Below, piece after piece: positions 8,508 through 16,459 of a stretch of DNA of 64,000 nt. Origin of the DNA: Massilia sp. Leaf139 (GTDB lineage: Bacteria > Pseudomonadota > Gammaproteobacteria > Burkholderiales > Burkholderiaceae_D). Within the stretch, counting starts at the first letter, position 1, and each line of letters starts with the position of its first letter. The notes beneath the pieces were generated by a model that did no database searches, was not told where the DNA came from, and saw only the letters and a list, made by a program, of their open reading frames with translations. A program made the translations under genes and the position numbers. The stretch covers positions 1,360,139 through 1,424,138 of the forward strand of contig NZ_LMOJ01000001.1 in NCBI RefSeq assembly GCF_001424165.1. Direction: 5' to 3'.

Positions 8508-8879
8508 CTAGACGATGGAAGGCGGTGCGCGCGAGTGGAAGGCGCAGACGGTGCGCGGCGCGACTTGAACGGTGGCGAAGGCGCCGCCGCGCTCGGCGTG
8601 GAGGTCGAGCGGGACGAACTGGCGCGGGGTGCTGCCGATGGCCGAGGCCATCTCGGCGAAGGCCAGGCACTGGCTGCAGCTGCCGTCCTGCGCGACCGAG
8701 CTGGAAAGGTCGGATCCCGCCTCGACCCCGGCGACCGCGACCGCGGCTGCCGACACGGGGGCACCGATCTTGCCCGTCCAGTGCGACATCGCATGCGCGA
8801 AGGCCATCTGCTGGGACGCCAGCAGGAGCAGCGCGAGCAGGACGTGGACGACAGACGTAGGCAAGGAACGGCGCATCAT
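8508..8879 (-). CDS. small exported CxxC protein (DUF2946-like)
   Basis: 123 aa. An N-terminal signal or anchor sequence (VHVLLALLLLASQQMAFAHA) is followed by a short domain with CSQCLAFAEMAS at about residue 70. The CxxC in this setting matches small periplasmic proteins often found with metal transport genes. It is the first gene of the metal-uptake operon, 77 bp before the outer-membrane barrel gene. The function is unknown; a metal-chaperone role is a guess. The two adjacent ATGs at the start are equally possible. Confidence 0.68.
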   Translation of the reverse strand: MMRRSLPTSVVHVLLALLLLASQQMAFAHAMSHWTGKIGAPVSAAAVAVAGVEAGSDLSSSVAQDGSCSQCLAFAEMASAIGSTPRQFVPLDLHAERGGAFATVQVAPRTVCAFHSRAPPSIV

Positions 8880-8885
8880 GATGGC

Positions 8886-8899
8886 GGCATTGTAATGCC
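8886..8899. promoter_or_regulatory. candidate operator dyad before the metal-uptake operon
   Basis: A perfect inverted repeat, GGCATT-GT-AATGCC, lies 6 bp upstream of the first start codon of the operon. Its position and AT-rich centre would suit a Fur/Zur-family repressor site, but it does not clearly match any consensus I can recall. Confidence 0.35.
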
Positions 8900-8930
8900 A
8901 TCACGGCAAGCGCGGTGAACCGCGATGTGA

Positions 8931-9569
8931 TTACGCGGCGTTTTTTTCGGCCACGTATTTACCGAGCCAGGTGGGCACCCGCGCCGCCGACAGCTTGTTG
9001 ATCGATACCAGCAGCTCGGGTGCGACCTGGGCCAGTCCGTAGGAAGTGCCCAGATGGCGCCCGATGTGGATCAGCACTTCGGCCGCGACTTCCGCATCGG
9101 CCTCGGCGCGGTGGGCCGCGCTGCGAAAGGCGATGCCGAGCTGGCGCGAGAGCGTGCCCAGTTTATAGCTCGGCATGCCGGGAAAGACGCGGCGCGAGAG
9201 TTTCAGCGAGCAGACCAGGTCGGCGTGGCCGCAGGCGCGGCCCAGGCGTTCGCTCTCGGCCAGCAGGAATTTCTCGTCGAAGCTTGCGTTGTGGGCCGAC
9301 AGGGTGTCGCCGCCGATGAAGTCGAGCAGCTCGGGCACGACCTGGCGCGCGGGCGGCGCGCCGTCGACCATCTCCTGGGTGATGCCGGTCAGCTGGGTGA
9401 TGAAGCTCGGGATGCGCGCGCCGCAGTTCACGAGCGACACATAGCGCTCGGTCACCTGGCCGCCCACGATACGCAGGGCGGCGACCTCGGTGATGCGGTC
9501 GCCCATGGCGGGCGACAGGCCCGTGGTCTCGAAGTCGAGCATCACGATAGGGCGTTCAAATATGGACAT
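8931..9569 (-). CDS. DnaQ-like 3'-5' exonuclease (Pol III epsilon family)
   Basis: 212-aa DEDDh exonuclease. Exo I is DFETTG near residue 11 (Asp and Glu metal ligands), Exo II is SAHNASFDEKF near residue 92, and Exo III is the HRAEADA motif near residue 153. The polymerase-binding C-terminus of a true epsilon subunit is short here, so it may be a stand-alone exonuclease rather than the replicative proofreader. It is transcribed alone, downstream of the YegD-type gene and separated from it by a repeat element. Confidence 0.87.
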   Translation of the reverse strand: MSIFERPIVMLDFETTGLSPAMGDRITEVAALRIVGGQVTERYVSLVNCGARIPSFITQLTGITQEMVDGAPPARQVVPELLDFIGGDTLSAHNASFDEKFLLAESERLGRACGHADLVCSLKLSRRVFPGMPSYKLGTLSRQLGIAFRSAAHRAEADAEVAAEVLIHIGRHLGTSYGLAQVAPELLVSINKLSAARVPTWLGKYVAEKNAA

Positions 9570-9580
9570 ACGATCCTAAG

Positions 9581-9680
9581 AGCATGTGAAAAAAATCGTC
9601 ATGGCTGCGTTGCACCTCCTCGCCGTACCCTTGTACTGTCTTCGTCGGCGCGCCTTGCCCTGACAATTTTTTCACAGGCT
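9581..9680. repeat. 100-bp intergenic element with 20-21-bp inverted ends
   Basis: The left arm (AGCATGTGAAAAAAATCGTC-A) and the right arm match in inverted orientation at 18 positions, with one base of indel and two mismatches. The interior is GC-rich and also partly self-complementary around GTAC-CCTT-GTAC. The element fills the gap between two same-strand genes. It has no coding capacity of its own and looks like a dispersed intergenic repeat rather than a simple terminator. Confidence 0.65.
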
Positions 9681-9702
9681 CCAAGGTAGGCATACGAAGC
9701 TT

Positions 9703-10971
9703 TTAGCCGAATTTGCGCCGCGCGTCCAGCGCCAGGCCGGCGCCGATGCTGCCGAACAGGTCGCCCTCGACCTTGCGCGCGCCCGGCACCAGGGCGCCGA
9801 TGCGCTCGCGCAGCAAGCCCACGCCGCTCGAACCGCCTGTGAAGAACACGGTGTCGACCTGACATGGCGCCACGCCGGCGTCGTCGAGGAGGCGCAGCAC
9901 GGTGGCGTCGATGCTGTCGAGCAGCTGGACGATGGCCGCCTCGAAGGCCGCGCGTTCCACCAGCAGCGTCTCGGCCGGGCGCAGGCGCTCGAGTTCGAGG
10001 GCGACCTGCTCCCGATCCGACAGGGCGATCTTCGCGCCCTCGACCTGCATCGCCAGCCAGTGGCCGGCGCGCTCGTCGATCAGGTGCTGCAGGCGCGCCA
10101 GCTTGCCCGGCTCGCGCGCGTCGCGCACCAGGTCGTCGAGCTGGACGATGCTCTTGCGCGTATAAGCCTGGTTGATCGTGTGCCAGGTCGCGAGGTTAAA
10201 GTAATAGCTGGACGGGATCTCGGCGCCCGAACGCAGCGCGCTCTTGTAACCGAGCAGCGGCATCACCGAGTCCAGGCTCAGGTATTTGTCGAAGTCGGTG
10301 CCGCCGATATGGACGCCGCCAGTGGCGAGGATGTCGTCGCGCCGCTCGAGCTTGCCGGCGCGGCCCGGCCCCAGGCGCACCAGGGAAAAGTCCGAGGTGC
10401 CGCCGCCGATGTCGGCGATCAAGACCAGTTCCTCGCGGTCGATCTGGGATTCGTAGTCGAAGGCCGCCGCGATGGGCTCGTACTGGAAGGCGACTTCGCG
10501 GAAACCCACATTGCGCGCCACCTCGGCCAGGGTGTCCTCGGCCAGCTTGTCGGCCTGCGGGTTGTCGTCGATGAAGAACACCGGACGGCCGAAGACGGCG
10601 TGCTCGAAGCCGCGCCCGGCCTGGGACTCGGCGCGGCGCTTGACCTCGCCGATGAACTGGGCCAGCAGCACCCGGAACGGCAGCGCGCGCCCGGCCACTT
10701 CGGTCTGGCCGTCCATCAGGCTGGTGCCGAGCAGGCTTTTCATCGAGCGCATCAGGCGCCCGTCGTAGCCGGCCAGGTAGTCCGCCAGCGCGGCGCGGCC
10801 ATAGCGCACCTCTTCGTCGTCGGCGTTGAAGAACACCACCGACGGCAGGGTCGCCTTGCCGTCTTCGAGGTGCAGCAGGGCGCCGGCGCCGGCCGTCGGG
10901 CTCGCACCGGGTTTGATCCATCCGACGGTGGAATTGGACGTGCCGAAATCGACGCCGCAAGCGTTTGTCAT
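9703..10971 (-). CDS. yegD: Hsp70-family chaperone-like protein (YegD)
   Basis: 422-aa actin-fold ATPase of the YegD branch. Phosphate-1 motif VDFGTSNST is at the N-terminus, the second phosphate loop is LIADIGGGTSDFSLVR near residue 200, and the C-terminal adenosine motif is VFFTGGSSGVGLLRE. It stops after the nucleotide-binding domain and has no peptide-binding domain of DnaK, as is normal for YegD. The substrate and role are unknown. It is divergent from the DUF2244 gene with about 220 bp between the starts. Confidence 0.9.
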   Translation of the reverse strand: MTNACGVDFGTSNSTVGWIKPGASPTAGAGALLHLEDGKATLPSVVFFNADDEEVRYGRAALADYLAGYDGRLMRSMKSLLGTSLMDGQTEVAGRALPFRVLLAQFIGEVKRRAESQAGRGFEHAVFGRPVFFIDDNPQADKLAEDTLAEVARNVGFREVAFQYEPIAAAFDYESQIDREELVLIADIGGGTSDFSLVRLGPGRAGKLERRDDILATGGVHIGGTDFDKYLSLDSVMPLLGYKSALRSGAEIPSSYYFNLATWHTINQAYTRKSIVQLDDLVRDAREPGKLARLQHLIDERAGHWLAMQVEGAKIALSDREQVALELERLRPAETLLVERAAFEAAIVQLLDSIDATVLRLLDDAGVAPCQVDTVFFTGGSSGVGLLRERIGALVPGARKVEGDLFGSIGAGLALDARRKFG

Positions 10972-11127
10972 GGTTGCCTTTGATATTGCCCGCGCTGAAG
11001 CACGCGTTTTGAAGGGCCGACACTTTACCAGAAATCAGCTCCTCTGGCGAAGGCGAGAGGTCGGGCGTTGCGCGCCGGTCACGGCGATACAACTGTCATG
11101 CGCGCGGCATGCACTGCCTGTCTTTCC

Positions 11128-11133
11128 TATAAT
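11128..11133 (+). promoter_or_regulatory. candidate -10 box for the DUF2244 gene
   Basis: A perfect TATAAT occurs 58 bp before the DUF2244 start codon. No convincing -35 hexamer is found at 16-18 bp, so this is a weak call. Confidence 0.35.
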
Positions 11134-11190
11134 GAAGCGGCCCACCAACCTCGATCCCGGCCGCGCCCACGCCGGTTCCGGCTGCCTGCC

Positions 11191-11646
11191 ATGACGCATA
11201 CCTGGATCCTCAAGCGCAACTGCTCGCTGACGCCGCGCCAGTCGGCCGCCGCCTACATCCTCTTGTGCACCGGTTCCTTCGGCATCGCCCTGTTCTTCCT
11301 GGTGCAGGGTATCTGGATCGTGCTCGCCTTTGCCCTGCTCGAGATGGCGGCCGTGGGCTGGGCCCTTCTCCATTACGCGCGCCACGCGCTGGACGTCGAG
11401 CGCATCGCGCTGACGGAGCGCAGCCTGCTGGTCGAGCGCATCGATGCCGGGCGTCGCAGCCAGTACCGCTTCGATCCGACCCGCACCCGCATCGCTCCGC
11501 CCCTGCCACGCGTGCAAAAGCTGATCCGGCTGGAGGCGCCTGGCGCCACCCTCGAAATCGGCAGCTATGTGTCGGAAGCGATCCGCCAGCAGGTAGCGCT
11601 GGAGCTGGCGCGCGCCATGCGCGGCCACCCCGCCCGCCTCCGTTAA
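11191..11646 (+). CDS. DUF2244 membrane protein
   Basis: 151-aa protein with the DUF2244 layout: a short N-terminal head with WILKRNCSLTPRQ, two transmembrane segments (residues about 20-60, YILLCTGSFGIALFFLVQGI and the following stretch), then a cytoplasmic beta-rich tail (RIALTERSLLVERI, LEIGSYVSEAIRQQVALELARAM). The family often lies near cytochrome oxidase genes, but none is present here. Function unknown. The chosen ATG follows a C-rich leader without a strong ribosome site. Confidence 0.83.
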   Translation: MTHTWILKRNCSLTPRQSAAAYILLCTGSFGIALFFLVQGIWIVLAFALLEMAAVGWALLHYARHALDVERIALTERSLLVERIDAGRRSQYRFDPTRTRIAPPLPRVQKLIRLEAPGATLEIGSYVSEAIRQQVALELARAMRGHPARLR

Positions 11647-11660
11647 AAATGTTGTCTTCG

Positions 11661-11685
11661 TTGTAAGTTTCTTCTTACATTCACG
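11661..11685. promoter_or_regulatory. GTAAG-N6-CTTAC dyad upstream of the iaaA-cphB-cphA operon
   Basis: The dyad GTAAG-N6-CTTAC (11663-11678) sits inside a 25-bp block. The same block, with 20 of 25 positions identical, lies upstream of the second cyanophycin operon at 20734-20758 in inverse orientation, that is, pointing at its own gene. The distance from the block to the start codon is about 105 bp here and about 80 bp there. It is a candidate operator for a shared regulator. Confidence 0.6.
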
Positions 11686-11789
11686 CGGCTGTACAACCGA
11701 TAGGTGTTTTCTATCCGGTTTTGCATAATTGTCTATTAGATATGCCAAGCGTCACGAGCGTAAAGGCAACGAATAGAGAGGAAGAGCGA

Positions 11790-12698
11790 GTGAGCAACAC
11801 GGATCAAGGTTTCGCCATCGTCGTTCACGGCGGCGCGGGCGAACCGCTGGACTACGCCGACGGCTGCGAGCGCGCCGCACGACGCGGCCACGCGCAGTGC
11901 ATCGAGACTGGCGACGCGCTGGACGCGGCGATCGCCGCGGTGATGGTGTTCGAAGAAGACGAGCGTTTCAACGCCGGCACCGGTTCGGTGCTCTGCCTGG
12001 ACGGCGCCACCATCGAAATGGATGCCTCGATCATGGACACGCGCGGGCGTCTGGGCGCGGTCGCCGGCGTGCGCGACGTGCGCAACCCGATCCTGCTCGC
12101 GCGCGCCGTCGCCGACACCCCGCACGTGCTGCTGGCCGGCGAAGGCGCCGACCGCCTGGCGCGCGCGCTCGGCCTCGAGCAGGCCAGGCCGATCAGCGCG
12201 GCCCAGCGCAAAAAACACGAACAGCTGCTGAAGGAACTGGCCGGTTCGGTGCCGGTCATGCCCGGCATCAACAACCGCATGTTCGAACGCTTCTGGAACT
12301 ACAAGACGCCGCTGCAGCTGCCCAAGAGCGCCGCCCACGACACGGTCGGCGCCGTCGTGCGCGGGGCCGACGGCCACTTCGCCGTGGCCGGTTCGACCGG
12401 CGGCTCGGCCCCTTCCCTGCTGGGCCGCGTCGGCGACACCGCCCTCATGGGCAGCGGCTTCTATGCCGGCCCGCTGGGCGCGATCGCCGCCACCGGCGTG
12501 GGCGAGCACATCGTGCGCCACATGCTGGCACGCACCGTCTATGGCTATCTCGAACAAGGCCAGTCCCTTCGGCAGGCGCTCCAGCGCAGGATCGACCTGA
12601 TCGACAAGGACGTCGACACGGGCCTGATCGGCGTGACGAAAACCGAAGCCGCTTCCTGCAGCAATACCCATATGCCAACCGCCATCATCGAAAAATAA
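11790..12698 (+). CDS. iaaA: isoaspartyl peptidase / plant-type L-asparaginase
   Basis: 302-aa Ntn-hydrolase precursor that self-cleaves before a threonine to make alpha and beta chains, then hydrolyses beta-aspartyl dipeptides. The nucleophile is Thr185 in AAHDTVGAVV, with the downstream GSTGG loop and GSGFYAG conserved. In cyanophycin breakdown it would split beta-Asp-Arg, the product of the cyanophycinase encoded immediately downstream. The GTG start is chosen because GAGAGGAAGAG precedes it; an ATG 69 bp upstream lacks such a site. Its TAA shares one base with the ATG of cphB. Confidence 0.9.
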   Translation: MSNTDQGFAIVVHGGAGEPLDYADGCERAARRGHAQCIETGDALDAAIAAVMVFEEDERFNAGTGSVLCLDGATIEMDASIMDTRGRLGAVAGVRDVRNPILLARAVADTPHVLLAGEGADRLARALGLEQARPISAAQRKKHEQLLKELAGSVPVMPGINNRMFERFWNYKTPLQLPKSAAHDTVGAVVRGADGHFAVAGSTGGSAPSLLGRVGDTALMGSGFYAGPLGAIAATGVGEHIVRHMLARTVYGYLEQGQSLRQALQRRIDLIDKDVDTGLIGVTKTEAASCSNTHMPTAIIEK

Positions 12699-13582
12699 TG
12701 AAAACTGAACCGCATCAAACCGCAAAGCATGGCCACCTCGTCATCATCGGCGGCCATGAAGACCGCCAGTACGGCAAGGAAATCCTGACCCGCTTCGTCG
12801 AGCTGTCCGGCGGCGAGAACGCCCGTATCGTCGTCATCACCGCCGCCAGCAAGATCGCCGACGAGATGTGGGGCATCTACGACCAGGCCTTCGGCGACCT
12901 CGGCGTGCGCCAGGTGAGCCATCTGACCCTGACCAGCCGCCAGGACGCCAACGACGAGGAGAAGGTACGCATGGTGGCCGAGGCCGACGGCATCTTCATG
13001 ACCGGCGGCGACCAGAAACGCCTGCTGGCACTCATCGGCGGCACCGCGCTCGACGCCGAGATGCACACCGCCCTCAAGGTACGCGGCGCCTGCATCGGCG
13101 GCACCAGCGCCGGCGCCTCCGCCATGTCGGGCCACATGCTCGCCCAAGGCAAGACCGACCTGCTGCCGGAAAAAGGCGCGGTCAGCCTGGCCGCCGGTCT
13201 CGGCTTCCTGCACCGCGTCGTCATCGACCAGCACTTCTCCGAGCGCCAGCGCCTCTCGCGCCTGCTGTCGGTGGTGGCGCAGAACCCGTATTTGCAGGGC
13301 ATCGGCATCGACGAGGACACGGCCCTCGTCGTCGAACGCGGACGCGGGATCGAAGTGCTGGGCGAAGGCTCGGTGACGATCGTCGACGGCCGCACGATGG
13401 ACACCAACATGGCCGACATCCAGGAACGCGCCACGCCGGAACTGATCGACGTGCGCCTGCACCTGCTGCCGGCAGGCAGCCGCTTCTACCTGCCGACCGA
13501 GGATGAGCCTCTGGCCAAGCCGATGTCGCCCTCGCTGCGCGATTTTTTAGAAAACGTCACAAAACGGAACCCGATCTCATGA
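12698..13582 (+). CDS. cphB: cyanophycinase
   Basis: 294-aa serine hydrolase (S51 family) that cuts cyanophycin into beta-Asp-Arg dipeptides. The nucleophile Ser137 is in CIGGTSAGASAMSG. Upstream, IFMTGGDQKRLL and HLVIIGGHED match the family core, and the C-terminal part (IGIDEDTALVVE) is also conserved. Length is typical for the intracellular form and there is no signal peptide, so it acts on intracellular granules. It overlaps iaaA by one base and the synthetase by four (ATGA), giving a tightly coupled make-and-break operon. Confidence 0.95.
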   Translation: MKTEPHQTAKHGHLVIIGGHEDRQYGKEILTRFVELSGGENARIVVITAASKIADEMWGIYDQAFGDLGVRQVSHLTLTSRQDANDEEKVRMVAEADGIFMTGGDQKRLLALIGGTALDAEMHTALKVRGACIGGTSAGASAMSGHMLAQGKTDLLPEKGAVSLAAGLGFLHRVVIDQHFSERQRLSRLLSVVAQNPYLQGIGIDEDTALVVERGRGIEVLGEGSVTIVDGRTMDTNMADIQERATPELIDVRLHLLPAGSRFYLPTEDEPLAKPMSPSLRDFLENVTKRNPIS

Positions 13583-16170
13583 GAATCATCGAACAACGCT
13601 TCCTGCGCGGCCCGAATCTCTTCTCCGCCGCACCCTGCCTGATGGCCGTCGTCGACTCGAACGGCCTCGCGCTCGCGCCCGGGTTCGGCGCACGCCTGCT
13701 CGCCCTGCTCCCGGGTCTGCCGCTCGACGTGGCGGCGCGCCTGTCGCAGATCACCCTGGCCGCCGAAGCCGTCGAGCCGGTCGTCATGGAACTGCAGCGC
13801 CTGGCTGGCGCACCGGCCGACTTCAGCCAGACGCTGGAGCTGCCACGCAAGCCTGAGGCGCGCCGCGCCGTCTGCGGCTACCGCACCGAACAGGTCGCGC
13901 GCCAGGCGCTCGACCACGCCATGGCCATGATCAAGGCGCTCGCCAAAGGCGAGGACTTCGACCTGGCGCCCGCCATCGAACAGCTGCACGAGACGGCCGA
14001 AGACTACGCGATCGGCACCAGCACCGGCGCCGTCGTCAACGCCGCCCTCCGCCGCGGCATCCCGGCCCTGCGCATCACCGACGAAGCGAACCTGTTCCAG
14101 CTCGGCTGGGGCTCGAAGCAGAAGCGCCTGCAGGCGACCATCACCGGCGCCACCAATTCGATCGCGGTCGGCATCGCCAGCGACAAGCAGCTCACCAAGA
14201 CACTGCTCGAGCAGGCCGGCGTGCCGGTACCGGGCGGCGCCACCGTCACCACCCTGGCCGAGGCCCAGCGCGTGGCGCGCCGCCTGAACGGCCCGGCCAC
14301 GATCAAGCCGCTCGATGCCAACCAGGGCAAGGGCGTGACCACCACCTGCACCACGCCGGAAGAAGTCGAAGCGGCGTTCGCGCATGCGCGCAAGTACGGC
14401 CGCCACGTGATCGTGGAAGAATTCCTGGCCGGGCGCGACTACCGCGTGCTCGTCACCGGCAACAAGATCGCCGCCGCCTCGTGGCGCCGTCCGCCCTGCG
14501 TCACCGGCGACGGCCACTCGACCGTGCGCGAACTGGTCGAGGTCGAGAACCGCAACCCGGCGCGCGGCGAAGGCCATACCAACATCCTCACCAAGATTCC
14601 GATGGACGACCTGGCGGCCCAGACGCTGGCGAAACAGGGCTACGATTTCGATTCGGTCGTCCCGGCCGGCGTGAGCGTCGACCTGCGCGGCAACGCCAAC
14701 CTGTCGACCGGCGGCACCGCCGAAGACGTGACCGATCTGCTGCCCGAGGAAACCCGCGACATCTGCATCCGCGCCGCGCGCACGATCGGTCTGGACGTCG
14801 CCGGCATCGACGTCATCTGCCAGGATATCGCCCAGCCGCTGCGCGAGCAGAACGGCGGCATCATCGAAGTGAACGCCGCGCCCGGCATTCGCATGCACCA
14901 GTTCCCGAGCCGCGGCACGCCGCGCGACGCCGGCGCCTCCATCGTCGACGCCCTGTTCGGGCAGGACGACGGCCGCATCCCGGTGATCGCGATTACCGGC
15001 ACCAACGGCAAGACCACGACTTCGCTGCTGGTCGCGCACACGGCGCGCCTGGCCGGCCTGCGTACGGGCGTCACCACCACTTCCGGCGTCTACGTCGACG
15101 GCCAGATGATCCGCGAAGGCGACTGCACCGGCTACCATTCGGCGCGCAGCCTGCTGACCGCGCCGGACGTCGACTTCGCCGTGCTGGAAACGGCGCGCGG
15201 CGGCATCCTGAAACGCGGCCTGGCCTACGACCGCTGCGACGTCTCGATCGTGCTGAACGTGTCCTCCGATCACCTGGGCCTGGACGGTGTCGAGACCATC
15301 GAAGAACTGGCCAAGGTCAAGGCGGTGGTGGCCCAGCGCGCCTCGCGCGCCGTGGTGCTCAACGCCGAGGACGACTATTGCGTGGCGATGGCCAAGGATC
15401 TGCAGGAATCGGTCGAAGTCATGTACTTCTCGCTCGACGCCGACAACCCGACCCTGCTGCGCCACCTGGAGCGCGGCGGCCGCGGCGTCTACCTGGAGGA
15501 CAACACCGTCGTGCTGGCCACCGGCGCGCGCCACGAGGCCCTGCTCGACGTGCGCCACATGCCGGTGTCGCTGAACGGCTGCGCGCGCTACAACATCGCC
15601 AACGCGCTGGCCGCGACGGCCGCCCTGGCCGCCACCGGCTTCGGCAACGCCGAGATCGTGGCGGGCATGTGCAGCTTCGTCTCCGACAGCAAGCACAATC
15701 CGCTGCGCTCGAACCTGTTCGACGTCGAAGGCGTGACCGTGATCGTCGATTACGCCCACAACTGCGCGGCCTACGCGGCGCTGTCGGAAACGGCGCGCGC
15801 GATGACGCCGGGCCGCGTGGTCGGCGTGGTCGCCGCCCCGGGCGACCGCCGCGACGCCGACCTCATCGACATCGGCCGCACCTGCGCCGCCGGTTTCGAC
15901 GAACTGATCGTGTACGAAACCGAGAACCGCGGCCGCGCCGATGGGGACGTGGCCGCCCTGCTCGCGCAAGGCGCGCGCCTGGGCCGCATCGCCCACGACA
16001 AGCTCTCGCTCGAACTGAACGTCCACAGCGCCATCCGCCGTGGCCTGGCCCTGTGCCAGCCGGGCGACGTGCTGGTGTTCGGCTGCGGCTCGTCGATCTC
16101 GGAACTGACCGAGGCGCTGCGGCCGACCAAGCCGGAGATCGCGCGTCGGATCGAGGCGGAGGCGGTGTAA
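13579..16170 (+). CDS. cphA: cyanophycin synthetase, first copy
   Basis: 863-aa enzyme that builds multi-L-arginyl-poly-L-aspartate from Asp, Arg and ATP. After an N-terminal domain (MRIIEQRFLRGPN), the ATP-grasp domain spans about residues 165-470 (NLFQLGWGSKQKR, IKPLDANQGKGVTT, IIEVNAAPGIRMH). The Mur-ligase-like domain begins near residue 470 with the P-loop ITGTNGKTTTS and continues through YNIANALAA and DYAHN. Both active sites look intact, so it resembles the two-step CphA1 type rather than a reduced CphA2. It is the third gene of its operon and ends in a strong terminator. Confidence 0.95.
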   Translation: MRIIEQRFLRGPNLFSAAPCLMAVVDSNGLALAPGFGARLLALLPGLPLDVAARLSQITLAAEAVEPVVMELQRLAGAPADFSQTLELPRKPEARRAVCGYRTEQVARQALDHAMAMIKALAKGEDFDLAPAIEQLHETAEDYAIGTSTGAVVNAALRRGIPALRITDEANLFQLGWGSKQKRLQATITGATNSIAVGIASDKQLTKTLLEQAGVPVPGGATVTTLAEAQRVARRLNGPATIKPLDANQGKGVTTTCTTPEEVEAAFAHARKYGRHVIVEEFLAGRDYRVLVTGNKIAAASWRRPPCVTGDGHSTVRELVEVENRNPARGEGHTNILTKIPMDDLAAQTLAKQGYDFDSVVPAGVSVDLRGNANLSTGGTAEDVTDLLPEETRDICIRAARTIGLDVAGIDVICQDIAQPLREQNGGIIEVNAAPGIRMHQFPSRGTPRDAGASIVDALFGQDDGRIPVIAITGTNGKTTTSLLVAHTARLAGLRTGVTTTSGVYVDGQMIREGDCTGYHSARSLLTAPDVDFAVLETARGGILKRGLAYDRCDVSIVLNVSSDHLGLDGVETIEELAKVKAVVAQRASRAVVLNAEDDYCVAMAKDLQESVEVMYFSLDADNPTLLRHLERGGRGVYLEDNTVVLATGARHEALLDVRHMPVSLNGCARYNIANALAATAALAATGFGNAEIVAGMCSFVSDSKHNPLRSNLFDVEGVTVIVDYAHNCAAYAALSETARAMTPGRVVGVVAAPGDRRDADLIDIGRTCAAGFDELIVYETENRGRADGDVAALLAQGARLGRIAHDKLSLELNVHSAIRRGLALCQPGDVLVFGCGSSISELTEALRPTKPEIARRIEAEAV

Positions 16171-16195
16171 GCGCTCGGTTTGTTGGGCACGAAAG

Positions 16196-16219
16196 CGGCC
16201 CGCGAGGGCCGTTTTTTTT
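16196..16219 (+). terminator. Rho-independent terminator of the iaaA-cphB-cphA operon
   Basis: Six-base GC stem (CGGCCC with its complement), 4-nt loop and eight T residues, 26 bp past the cphA stop. Confidence 0.9.
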
Positions 16220-16246
16220 ACGCCGTCCGAATGATCGACGAACATC

Positions 16247-16367
16247 CGCGGGCATGCCCGCCCTACGGTGCACCATGGTCTTGTTTTTCACTGCGGCTGT
16301 CGTGTAACGTACGGGGTCTCGACCGAAATCTCTTGCGGCGGCTTACCGTAGGGCGGGCATGCCCGCG
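16247..16367. repeat. element with perfect 23-bp inverted ends between the two cphA genes
   Basis: The arms at 16247-16269 and 16345-16367 are exact reverse complements, containing GGGCATGCCC joined to GCCCTACGGT. They flank about 75 bp with no reading frame. A related but different element with GTAGGGTGGGC ends lies at 23806-23939, suggesting a dispersed family. It sits between the two converging terminators. Confidence 0.75.
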
Positions 16368-16411
16368 TTCCCCGCTCGCTCGATCGAACCACGTGCAACC
16401 TTCAAGGGCAC

Positions 16412-16438
16412 AAAAAAAACCCCGCACACCGCGGGGTT
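16412..16438 (-). terminator. Rho-independent terminator of the second cphA operon
   Basis: On the minus strand a 7-bp stem (ACCCCGC with its complement) with a 5-nt loop is followed by a run of T residues, 22 bp past the stop codon of the second cphA. Confidence 0.9.
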
Positions 16439-16459
16439 CTCTTCACTCGCCGGCAACGA

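Noticed and set aside
16247..16367. Possible bidirectional terminator between the two cphA genes
   Set aside because: Each operon already has its own T-run terminator on either side, and this element has long inverted ends without T-runs, so I describe it as a repeat.
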